Assembly (NCBI GenBank): GCA_037074765.1
Contig: JBAMDO010000075.1
Span: 62,001-126,000 of the forward strand
Direction: 5' to 3'
DNA length: 64,000 nucleotides
Origin: Mansonella perstans
Lineage: Eukaryota > Nematoda > Chromadorea > Rhabditida > Onchocercidae
Shown here: in pieces, positions 37,664 through 49,087 of the stretch
Numbering within the stretch: position 1 is the first letter of the stretch
Layout: each line of letters starts with the position of its first letter
The notes under the pieces: model-generated
Told to the model about the DNA's origin: nothing
Database searches by the model: none
The model's input: the letters and a program-made list of their open reading frames with translations, nothing else
Made by a program: the position numbers and the translations under genes

Positions 37664-40600
37664 ATGTCCAATCGAACTCCTTGTGAAATATTCGATAGAG
37701 AAAAGTTGAATGATGTGATTTTGGGAATTTTGGCAAAATCATATCGTGACGGAATTCCAGCACTGTTATGGATGAATCGAGAAATTATGATTGCAGTATG
37801 GAAAAAATTTGAAAATCAATTTAAAAGCTTAAAATTATCATTGGTTGAATTCTTCGTATGAAATCTATTTGAGAAGTAGCTTTTTTTTTCAAGCATACAA
37901 AATGCAGAAACTCATGCTAAGTTTAATTTTATTTTTTGAAATGATAAAACTGCTCCATTTTTTCTTGTATTTTTAAATTATTCTGATTGTGTTTTTCATT
38001 AGCTAAGAAAAAAGATGAATTTCTCGAAATGCTTATACAATATATGACTTTTTCAAGCATTGCTAACATTTTTCGGGATTCAAATTTTTCTTTAGCAAAA
38101 AAAGTTTCAATTTTTCCAGTTGATACATCATGTTATCGCACATCTCGATAGATGTGAACAAACGTGTTTTTTCATATCAGATGCGACATTAGATTTAAGA
38201 AGATTCTATGTTGTTGGTAGTATAGATGGTGATTTAAATTATTTGATTACATTATTAGAACAATGTCGTATGCCACCATTAGCACATTATGTTTTTCTTG
38301 GTTAGCATTTTTTTTTATTTTTCTCTTATTTCTTTAAATGCTTACTTCCATTTATCAAAAAATTTTTCTTTAATTTAATTATTAGATATTAATTTTCATT
38401 CATAAAATAGTTTATTCGCATATTTTTATGTATTTGCTCGTTTTCTCCCAACTTTTACATCCGTTAATTATTTTCTATTTTGCACTTTGCTAATTAATCT
38501 CAATTTATAAATTTGAATTTTGCATGGCAACATGCATGCATGCATGCAAATTATAAGCATTGCATAATTCGTTTTTGTATTTGCTAATATATCTATCGTT
38601 GCTTGATAATAAACTAAAACGCTTCTAATGACTAACTCATGTGCATGCATCATACATAACTTGCTCTCGCAAATTTTGCTAAGATATATTTCTCTTTACT
38701 GGTAATATCGGAAATGTAATATATGTATAAACTGCATAAATTGATTACTCATGAATCAATTATGCTTGCATTATGCATGCATTTTCTTATTTAAAGCACA
38801 AAAAAATAAGAATGCATGCCATATATTATGCATTGCAATTAAAATGCTTATTTTCAGGTGATTATTTAGACTTTTATGAACCTTCACGGATTGATGCATT
38901 ACTGTTATTGTTAAGTCTAAAATTACGTTTTCCAAAACATATTTACCTCCTTCGTGGCCATTCTGAAACATATGAAATGTGTAAAGCGATTGGTTTCGAC
39001 ACACGAGTTAGAATTCGTTTTTAAATTTTTGATCAAATAATTGAATTCCTAAATTTTTTTTACCAAAAAATTATTCGATTGTTGAATTCTTGTTTCAAAT
39101 AAATATCTGAAAAAAAGAAAAACATATATTTAAATATTTAGAAATTACTTCAAATTGCTATTCTTTACTTTTTTTTTTGTTTTTATTTATTTCAAATGTT
39201 TCGTTCAAATTAAATTAATCAAAAATATTTCGAAAATCTTTATGAATAAGAGCAGTCAATAAGCAAAGCAAATTACTTCAAATTCTCATTAATTGAAAAA
39301 AAATTGAAAAAATAAAAATTATTTTTATCTGGTTTCTTAAAAGAGAGAAATAGAAAACTTTGACTATGCATTTAGTTTAAAAAGGATAAAATTTATCTAA
39401 ATGTTTCAAATACTTACAGAAATATATTTACTTGGATATTATTCGAGCAAAATTGACAGTAATAGAGACAGTCAAGATAAATTAATCCAGTCTTGGCAAA
39501 ATAGTTTAGTCTTAAAATTAAGTGATAGTGCAGTTTGAAATAGGTATGGAAATTGTGTGTTTATTTTCATGAGCAATTTGAAGGTTAACAGTTGGAAAAT
39601 GGAGCTATTTCGTTAGCTCCTATTTTCACTTTATAAATTTATGAAAACAACAAGAATTGGTGATTGATTGCATCATAATCATTTCAGAAAATGATATCAG
39701 GAGCTAAGGAAGCTAACGAGCTAACGGGCTTAGAGAGTTACGAAAATTAAATTCTTCCCATTTGCTTCATTCACTTGGAAGAAAAGCAAAAAAAAACAAA
39801 TTTATTAATCACGAAAAAAAAAATTTTATAAATTATTTTTGAAAAAAGTTACAGATTGCTGATGAACGATTAGCTAAAAGCTTTTTCTTACTCTTTGATT
39901 ATTTACCACTTATGGGAGTACTCGGTGGTTTGTAATTTTTACAAATTCAATTTCTTATTCCAGTCATTATTCTTATCATATCATAATTATCACAATCATC
40001 ATTTCAGCATTCAGAAAAATACATCATATAAAATCATTATCATATCTTTATTGCAAGTAATACATTACTTATGTTAGGTTAAAAATTATTAAAAAAATTT
40101 TTAAAACTGATTTATTTAACAAACATTTTTCGCTTCCATCAAATTTTATGTTGGAATAATTAGAAATTAATATAGGAAAACAAATGATTTCAATTCGAAT
40201 TTGCATTATAACAAAAAAAAATAATAAATGAACAAATTTAATGCAAAACATCAATAGGATGAGCAAGAAAAAAAAAGCAGTAACTTTCATGCCAAACAAC
40301 TGTTGACTTCTCTTCAGTACATATATGTATGGCCCTATTTAAATATCGACTATAGACTTAATTTTTAATGCTTAGTTTTATGGTATTTCTAAATGCTTAG
40401 ATTTTTTAGAAAAAAAAGAAATTTCTTTTCTAAAAAAAAACAGAAAAAGCATATTATGGCATTCATTTTGAGTTATTAATTATTAATTGAATTTTGCTAA
40501 TTCTGCCATTTAGTCATTTATAGAATTTTTATGTATTCATGCTGGTGTTTCACCGTTTATGTGCCATGAAGCAATTCTTACCGTATTCGTAAGACCGACT

Positions 40601-43600
40601 CAAGCAAAACGGATGAGTATACGAGAACGGGTCCTTTTAACCGATATTCTGTACGGAACACCAAATAGAGATTTAAGAAAGTATTTTTAAATTTAACCTT
40701 TTTTCATTTTCTTTTTGTTTGAAGCATGAATTAAAAATTTTTTCGTTTGTGTAAGAGGAATATTTAATTTTTATTAATCTTGGTCAACAGGATTATCAGG
40801 GTTATTCTTATTTGGGATTGTCTGCCTTGGATTAGTTGAGTTGCAGGCTTTTTTCCTGTTGTTTGTTTCTGCGGGTTTTGTTTACTGGTGAATGTTGTTA
40901 ATGAAAGCAAGGAGTTAATTGACGAGTTTTTTTTTAGTTCAGTTTATTTCATTCATAGGTGAGAAGGAAAGAAAGCCTAAAAATGAAATTTTACAACAAA
41001 AGCAAAGTTTTCTAAATTTTTTTAAAATAATACTGAAACTTCAAAATAAATTTTATGCTTTATATCAAATAATCGAATATAGAATTATTTACGGTATTTC
41101 ACTTGTATATTTCATTGGCATTTTTCTATTTCTTTCTATGTTTGAATTAAAAATCTTGATAAGTGACATAAAATTAATGACTGCCAAAATTTTAACATTT
41201 GAATTTTTCAAACATTATTTATTTGCATTCAATCGAATTATGTCACATTGGCAAATTTTTTTTTTGGTCGATTAACTCTAAAAATAAATGAACATATTTT
41301 GCAGCCTTTTTGCTCCGTCGACTAACTACCCAATTGGATATCAGTTTAATTCAGGAGCATTAGATGAAATACTCCAAAAATTTGGGTGCTCAGTGTTAAT
41401 TCGTGGTTGCGGTTGCCGTGAATCAAACGGGGTGCAATTTAATTTCGATGATCGCAAATGCGTTAGCATTGTATCAGGTTGCAGTAGCAGGCATGGAACA
41501 TATCCAATAAGTATGACAGTAAAAGCATGTAGTTCTAAATAATGAATTTTAAATTTGTTTAAACAGATCAGATGGTACATCTATACAGATATATTTTAAG
41601 CTTAGGCTTCAGGCTATTTTCCAGGTGTATTTATCTACTTTCTAAGATTTTTTTCAATTTTTAATGAGATAGGTTTCATTTTTTATGCATCCATCCATAA
41701 ATTCCACTTTCTTGTCTCAGAACTCAAGTGTCTTCCCATCCATGTTACCTTCTCTCTCTTTATTTCTTTGATATATACCAATAAGGTTAAATGTAAGTCT
41801 TAATTCATTTCCCAGATATATTTAATATTTTTTATCATTTTGAGAATTTTTGAAATTTTTTCGTCTTTTAGTATATTAATTTGTTACATGCATCTTTCTG
41901 TCCTTGTAACCCAAATGTCCTCATAATCTCTTCCTTTCCCTCTTTCTCTCTTTCTCTTCGTCTCTCTCTGTCTCCCTCTCACTCATTATTTTAAAAATAT
42001 AAAAATTAAAAATTAAGAAAAAATGAAAAAGAAAATGAAATTAAAATTTAGGAATAAAATTAAATAATCAGGATTTTTCCTTATCATCTTAGCAGCTATT
42101 AACTTTATATTAGCTTATCAATATTAGCACTAATTGTTATTTCATTTATTAATTTATAATAAATAAAAATTTGAAATAAGTAATTAATAAATCTTACATT
42201 TTTCTTTTCCATTATTCGATTAAAAATGTTAAATATTTTTTCTTTTTTTTTCAAGGGCAATTAATTCGATTGCGTCAAGGTGGACAATATGAATTTGTAT
42301 CTATTCGACCACAAGATGTTTGGATTTTATCAGACAGAATTTTTTTCAAGCGATCAGTGGAAATTTTCATCGAACTTTGCGAAACTTTCGTACAAGTAAC
42401 ACCAGTCGAATTTGAATATTTACCATGGCATATATGTATTGCATGTGCAGTGATTGAGCGAAAAACAAGATGGGAAAATGTCACTATATCGCATGCCTTA
42501 CTGAGAAGTTTCGCTGAAGGTATTCAAAATAATTAAAATGTATAGTTACTAGCATTATTTACTAGCTAAGTAAAGTTGCAAACATAGTTTAAAAAATTTT
42601 ACTTAAGATAACTTAAAACTTAACTTAAATATATAATAGTAACTTAAAACAATTTAACTTAAAAAATTCCTCACAATTATATGTAATACCATCAAATATT
42701 TTTATGTATTATTACCATGATACACGTTTATATGTAGTATAAATGATGATCAAAATTTTCTTCCACGTGTTATTACAATAATATACGTTTATACCTATTA
42801 TTCGATAATGCAAATTTTTACTGTATTATTGCAAGAACATGCATTTAGAAGTAGTATTATGATAATATACACTTTTACGCATTAGCAAAACGTGAATGTG
42901 TTTTTTGAGTATTATTTGATAGCATACGATTTTTTATCATTATGATGAGTACGTGTTGTCACGAAGATGTACGTTTTATACGTACAGTAGTGTACAATCA
43001 TATATGTATTTTTATGTATAATTACGATGATATAATTATGTTTTATAAGCGCTATTGTAATGATATTCATTTTTATTTATGGTTACATTGATAATATCCA
43101 GTATTACGATGATGAGCATTCTTACTTAGTGCTATGAAATTTAACGTCGTACATTATTATCATAATCCTTGGATTGCCTTATTTAATAACGAATAACAAC
43201 GATAAAATTATAGTTATCCACAAAAAAAAAAGATATTGCAAATAAATGTAATAAAATAATTGCTCAATTTTATGCTTTAATTTTTAAATACTAATACTAC
43301 AATTATCAATTATTGCTAATGAATTTTTGTTAAATTTAATTGTGAATAAAAATAGAGCAGTGAATTTTTTTTAGTTCAATTTTTTTTTAAATATAACTTG
43401 GACAAAAAATGTATTATAGCACATATTATCATTTTCACCTTCGTTAAAAGAACTTTCCAATTCTAAATTTTCAAATTATCAAAACTTATTTTAAATTTAA
43501 ACAAGATATAAAATTACAGGAATGTTTTATCCATATGACCTTCATGATTATTTTTCAATCGATCCACGTTTGGAACAGTTTATGTGGGTTAAATTGTTTT

Positions 43601-45328
43601 TAATATCTCAAGATTTCTATAACTATGGCCAATGGCCATTACCATGGCCATTTCTAGTTCTCGATGAACTTATAAATTTTCCGGTAAGTAAATAATTTCT
43701 AGCATTACTAAGTGCTCAATTAAATGAAATGAGATAGAAATTATAATTGAATTATATCTATTTATATCATATCAATATCACTGAAAGATCCAACTTCTAA
43801 AATTGAATTCCGACAGTAATTATTAAATTATTAAAGAATATTTGGCAAGTAGATAATTAAAATGAGCATGATAATTAAATGTAGTCAATTACAACTACTT
43901 TTGAATGATTTCCATTTATCAATAAATGAATAAAAAAAATCATTGAATATTAAAAATTTTTAATGTAAATTTTTATAGCAGTTAAAACTATTGACAGTTT
44001 AATTGATTTTTTTCACACTGTTTATTGATTTCTAATATTGTTTATTGTTTATCTGATATAATTTTATCAATGGTTGTTTATCATTTTTTTCTTACATTGC
44101 TTCACTTTAATACTATTTCACTTGTTATTTTTTTTTGAGATTTTATTTTATATAATTTATAAATTTGTAAATGTAAAATGTAAATTTACTAATTTGTAAA
44201 TGGTTTATTTTTCCTAGCTCGCAGGCCCACCAGTGCTTGAATTGGATGAAGAAATGCCTCAGGCAGTAAGTTTGCTATTTTTGGCATTACATTAATTAAT
44301 AGAAATCTCTTTATATTGCACGTAATGCGTATAATGCACAACGTTTTGTTCAAACATTTTCACATACAACCAAGAAATTTTGCGTATTATTTTTCCAATC
44401 ACAAATTTTCCTCTTTTCATGGTCTGAATGAAAATATACCATGCAATGTACACAGGGTAACATATACCAATCGTATCATACGACTTGGATGTGATCTGGA
44501 CCAAAATGATGAGGTAAAGTAGTATAATTGAAATTTTAGATTTACCACATTCTTCTTTATTGTACTGCAGTCATGCCATATAGTATAATTTGTTGTATCT
44601 AATTAAAATACATCATATTAATTAACACTAAATAGCATTCTCAAATTGTTTTATTCATTGATTGATCTGTGCACGATATTTGTAAGATTAAAGTTATAGG
44701 ATTAGAAAAAACAAAAATATAACTTACGGAATAATTAACAACACTACCAAATAATTAACAAATAAAGTTTTCATAAAAGCAAAAAAAAAGTTTCCAAAAA
44801 TATTATTTTTTATTTCTTAACACTGCAATTATATCATTATTATTATTATTAATATTAATTACAATAAGTTAAATGAAACTTTAATAAGATTATTAATTTA
44901 AATGTATTAGCAGACAAACAAAAAAAAACAGCAAAAATTTGCTGATAATTATGGATGTTTAATTTAAGAAAGTTAAAACAATAATTAATTGTATTTGCAG
45001 CAAATTGATCAACAAATTCCACAATGTGAATGTGTAAGTAATATCTTAATTTTTATGAAATAAACACAAAAACATCTGTATGGCAGTGTATTTCTCTTGC
45101 TTTTTTATTAAGATCAATAATTAATTATTTCTTAGTAATTACTTCTAATTTTTTTTATGATTATTGATAACAACTGGAATTTTTTCGCCCACAATACACA
45201 CATACTTTCAGCTACGTGTACGACATTTACCTGAATTTCAACAGTGGTTACGCAATATCACAGTACCAGCAGGTTTTTCACGTAATTATCGTATCGAACA
45301 ATTATCTGATGATGAATTATCTGAGTGA
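37664..45328 (+). CDS. PP1-type pseudophosphatase with a C-terminal extension of unknown family, 533 residues
   Basis: Eleven exons join in phase (1602 nt): 37664-37855, 38120-38300, 38858-39006, 39855-39917, 40514-40680, 41305-41528, 42256-42519, 43520-43683, 44218-44265, 45001-45033 and 45212-45328. Residues ~1-335 align in order with PPP-family phosphatases. The GDIHG motif is GSIDG (97-101), GDYVDRG is GDYLDFY (125-131), RGNHE is RGHSE (157-161), and HGG is HAG (204-206). The RAH(Q) motif is RGCG (284-287), and SAPNYCG is SGCSSRHG (308-315). The first-motif metal-binding Asp and His, the Arg of DRG, the Asn and His of RGNHE and the late His are changed; Asp126 and His204 remain. It should not dephosphorylate by the normal mechanism; a binding or scaffold role is inferred. 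Residues ~336-533 match nothing I recognise and end acidic (QLSDDELSE). The fusion rests on the phase match after 41528; otherwise the ORF would stop at 41542. The end of exon 4 is ambiguous (39917 or a few bases later). Confidence 0.78.
42660..43140. repeat. Degenerate repeat in intron ('TTATTACGATGATATACGTTTTTATGTA')
   Basis: Diverged copies of a unit with 'GATAATATAC(G/A)TTTTTA(T/C)G' and 'TATTATTACGATGA' recur every 45-55 bases through the intron between exons 7 and 8 of the pseudophosphatase gene. Confidence 0.55.
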
Positions 45329-45405
45329 TAATATGATAATTATAAATGACATTTATCTGAATGATAATAAATTAATGTAAAGTGATAATTTTGCCATTAA
45401 AAAAC

Positions 45406-45411
45406 AATAAA
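45406..45411 (+). terminator. Polyadenylation signal AATAAA of the pseudophosphatase gene
   Basis: A canonical AATAAA lies 78 bases after the stop codon. Another AATAAA is at 45366-45371. Either could serve as the 3'-end signal. Confidence 0.5.
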
Positions 45412-46878
45412 AAATGATTCAATGTGAAAAGTATGAAATAATAATAGAATTAATTATTTATCATTAAAAGAAAAAGAGAGAGAGAGAGAGAGAAAATGAG
45501 AAAATGATTAAGTAATGTTTATTAGTTAAATTTTTTTTAACTTTTTAATAATTTAATAAAATTCAAATTTATTTAAAAATTTTCCATCTGAAACTTTTTG
45601 AAAATTTTCAACAAAGTTTCCTTATTCTATAAAAAAAAATTCAATGAATAATTTGAACAGAGAGTGTGTAAAAATACCGAGAAGAAAAATGTATAAATAT
45701 ATATTAAAAAAAAAAAAAGCAAAAATGAAACTTTCGACGAATTTTTTCTTCTATTTGAAATATTACTTTAATGATTTGTTAGTCAATTGAATGTAAAAAA
45801 ACTACAATAAGTGGAAATCTAAAAAGAATTAATAGAAGTTTAAAATAGCAAAAAATCAACACTTATCTAACTGCTTATTGTAGTAGTAAAAATTTTTCCA
45901 ATACAGCAAGAAATCAAACATTCAAATTAATATGGTCAGTTCTTTATTTTTGCAAAATTTTACATGCGAAATTGAATTAAATTAATCTTTTATTAAGCAA
46001 ATCAAAAATGAAAATAATCACTACAAAAAAGTATCATTAAACTTTTAAAATACTTTTACTCAACTGCAACAAATAAAAGCAGAGAAAAAAAGAATAGCGA
46101 AATTAAAGTTAGGCAACACACACAAACACACCCACAGACATACACAGACATACACACAGACATACACACAGACATACACACACAGACATACACACACACA
46201 CACACATACACACACACACATATGTACAGACACACACACACTGTAAGACAACTTTAACTTTTTCATCAATTAAACTACTGCAATCTTCTTCCACCATATA
46301 ACCTGACTATGAGCAACTGTTTTATAGCGATCGTTTCATCTCAAATTGTATTTGAAATTAAATAAAATCTATATCTTTTCAAAAGTTCAATTCTCATTTC
46401 TTCTTTGCTTTAAGAATTGTTAAAAATTATTCCTCGCATATTTTCCCTTTTCAAACAGCAACATGCTATTTAGTGTGAATTAGTCATTTTTTTTGAAACA
46501 TACAGTTTTGATATGTTTTATTAAACATTCGATTTTGAAATTTACATTTTCAATACTATTTGAATAAATAATATTCCATTCCTTTGAAATTAATATTTTT
46601 TGAAAAAGTTTTAATCAACAATTCCTTTTTTTTTTTGCAAATTTTTCATTTTCAATACATTTTTGATGATTAATTGTATCTTTTAAAAAAATCTGCATTT
46701 TCAATATATTTTCAATAATTTAATTCACTTTATGAAATTTTTTCCATTTGTACAAACAATTTTATTTTTATGAAATCTACGCCGATCCTTTTTTTAATGA
46801 AATTTTTCATTTCTATATTTTATTAAAATTTAAATTGAAAAATTTACTTTTATAATTGCACCTTTTTTTGTGTTACAG
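45412..46878. other. Noncoding AT-rich region with CA microsatellite
   Basis: Contains a GA run (about 45474-45495), homopolymers and a CA-rich run (about 46119-46243) with CAGACATA variants. The Cys/Val-rich minus-strand ORFs at 46056-46297 come from the CA run. No gene seen. Confidence 0.6.
46119..46243. repeat. (CA)n microsatellite with ACAGACATAC variants
   Basis: CACACA runs are interrupted by CAGACATA words over about 125 bases. Confidence 0.85.
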
Positions 46879-47052
46879 TTTGAATTTACTGCTGCTCAAC
46901 GATCATAAGCGATCAAAAGAAATCAATCGAAATTTTATCAAATTTGTTTTGCAAAAAAAATTTATCATTTCATGATAAATTTTACGAATTAAGAAAAAAA
47001 CGACTAATTCAACGATTTCTGGCGAAAATCGAAATTCAACAAATTCATTCAG
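46879..47052 (+). pseudogene. Exon-like coding fragment with an apparent frameshift at an A8 run
   Basis: The segment is bounded by a good acceptor (GTGTTACAG) and a good donor (GTAAGC). One frame is open from the acceptor for about 32 codons (…NDHKRSKEINRNF…). A second frame takes over after the eight-A run at about 46953-46960 and stays open to the donor (…HDKFYELRKKRLIQRF…). Both parts look like one basic, helical peptide broken by an indel. It could be a pseudogene fragment, a sequencing error in the homopolymer, or chance. I do not recognise the family, and no next exon in matching phase was found. Confidence 0.35.
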
Positions 47053-47348
47053 GTAAGCGAATTTCCTTTCTGCTGACTAAATTTTGATTTTTTTTTTTGC
47101 TAGCAATTGCACTGAACATTTATTGCCTTTGATAGCTACGTTGGAAAATGAATGAATAAATAAGTAGGAAAGAGATTTTGCAAAATTGCTAAATAAAAAT
47201 TAGAAAATTAGCATAGATGTCAAATAAAAAATATTTCGAAAAATCGTAGTTAGAATAGAAACATATTTAAATTGCTAATTTTAAGACATAGTTCAGAATC
47301 GAATTTCAGTTTAGTATTCATTAGTCTAGTATTCATTAGACTAAAGCT

Positions 47349-47378
47349 TTAGGCTTAAGCATAGGCTTAGGCTTAACC
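47349..47378 (+). repeat. Interstitial telomere-type repeat, five TTAGGC-like units
   Basis: The units read TTAGGC, TTAAGC, ATAGGC, TTAGGC, TTAACC in exact 6-base register. TTAGGC is the nematode telomere repeat. Five units with three diverged fits an old interstitial copy. Confidence 0.55.
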
Positions 47379-48189
47379 CTCCACGTTTTGCCGGTAGTGC
47401 ATCCATACATTTCATCATCACAACAATTTTTTTTTACAGAGTGTGACAAATGCATATGATTGGATTGATGAATTTTTGATTTTAAGACTTAACTTTAACT
47501 TCAAACAAGTTTACTATTTTAATTTAGTTTAAAATTAATATAATAGTATTTGCAATTATTTTTCATTTTACTTCAGAATTAAAAATTTCATGATTAACTA
47601 TATATATTCATTCAAATTTGATTGATTGTTAAATTTCAATTTGTGTCAATTTTTATGTTTCAGATTTTTTTACATTTCGGTTCTTATTTTTTAGATTTTT
47701 TTACATTTCAATTTTTATATTTCATTTAGATATTTATATTTTTACATTTCAATTCTTTTATATTTTATATCTTTTAATTTTGATAATACAGAAAATATCC
47801 TTTCACTTAAAATTTTAATACCATATTTTTGAATTATTTCTCAGTGCAAAATGGAAAATTGTTCAAATTTGACAACATTTTACAAAAAAAATTAATTTTC
47901 AAATTATTTCAAATGGAAATAATTAGCGCCCATTTAAAACTGAATGCAAAAAATGATTTCAAAAAAAATTTTCCATTTTATTTCAATTCACGAAATTTCA
48001 TCTCATTTTTTTTCTCTCAACTATATCCGGGTAGAAGAAAAAAAAATTAATTTTTCTTTTAATGCATTCATATTTTACAATAATTATTGCAATCGTTAAG
48101 TATTCACTCTATGCCAAAAGTTGAACAAATTTATTTCGGAAATTTCATTTTTATTCATTTTCATCTGATCCTACTGCAACTGTTGCTAC

Positions 48190-48680
48190 TGTTGCTGCTT
48201 AAATTATTATAATGATAGGAGGATAATCATTATAGCATGTGTCATCAGCTTTCTTCAATTATCACATAGTGAAAAATGTTAATCATTGATTCTTTTATCA
48301 ATTATCATAAAAAGCTAATCAACAGAGTAATTATATCGATCTTTTAATTATCATGATTTATCATATTGACAAGAGATCCATTTTTCAATCACCATCACGA
48401 TTTAATTTAATGATATGAAAATCATTATAGCATGTTATATTCCGATGATGAGATAATCATTATAGCACATCATATCCAATTTTTTTCAATCATCATGATA
48501 AATTAATTCTGATAGGATATTATTCCACGTTTGATTACCACAATTATAAGTTATTATATTACATCATTTATTGCTTAATTATTAATGATGATAGGATATT
48601 CTTTATGACATATACATATCACATCCTGTTTTAATTATCATACTGACAAGTTGATTATTGTAGCAATTATTCGTTGTTAT
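48190..48680. repeat. Degenerate repeat ('GATGATAGGATAATCATTATAGCACATCATAT')
   Basis: About eight diverged copies of 'ATAATCATTATAGCA' and 'TCAATTATCATGAT' words occur over about 490 bases, including imperfect inverted matches around TCATTA/TAATGA. Confidence 0.5.
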
Positions 48681-49011
48681 CGTAATTATCGCAATGATGA
48701 TGGAGAATATCAAATATCAAAATTTCATTAATAATGACATATCAAGAAGAGCAAAAAAAAAAATTTTTTATTGCCAATTAACACTTTTTTACTAATTTTG
48801 CATAAAAAAATTTGAATATGTCATTATCAATTAAAATTTCATAAAAGTACTTTTAAAATTTTTTATGAATAATTTTATAATCTAAAAATTAAAATAGCAA
48901 TACTTTTTATTAATGCTGAAAAAATTTATTTGAAAATAAAAAAAAACGAAAAATTTTTATTTTTAATTGCCCATTGATTTGATTACATGTACACATATAC
49001 AAACATGCACA

Positions 49012-49040
49012 CAGACACACACACCCAAACACACACACAG

Positions 49041-49086
<46 letters not shown>
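49012..49086. repeat. (CA)n microsatellite
   Basis: An almost continuous CACACA run with a few CAGA and CAAA interruptions. It generates the Cys/Val-rich ORFs on the minus strand. Confidence 0.85.

Positions 49087-49087
<1 letters not shown>

Noticed and set aside
38771..39004. Minus-strand ORF over the pseudophosphatase exon
   Set aside because: Shadow of exon 38858-39006, which is supported by PPP motifs and splice phase on the plus strand.
40919..41275. 118-codon plus-strand ORF between pseudophosphatase exons 5 and 6
   Set aside because: Hydrophobic and AT-rich; including it would break the PPP alignment and phase between 40680 and 41305, so it is treated as intron.
41341..41580. Minus-strand ORF over 41.3-41.6 kb
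   Set aside because: Shadow of the plus-strand exon 41305-41528.
46056..46297. Three Cys/Val-rich minus-strand ORFs
   Set aside because: They are produced entirely by the CA microsatellite read in three frames.
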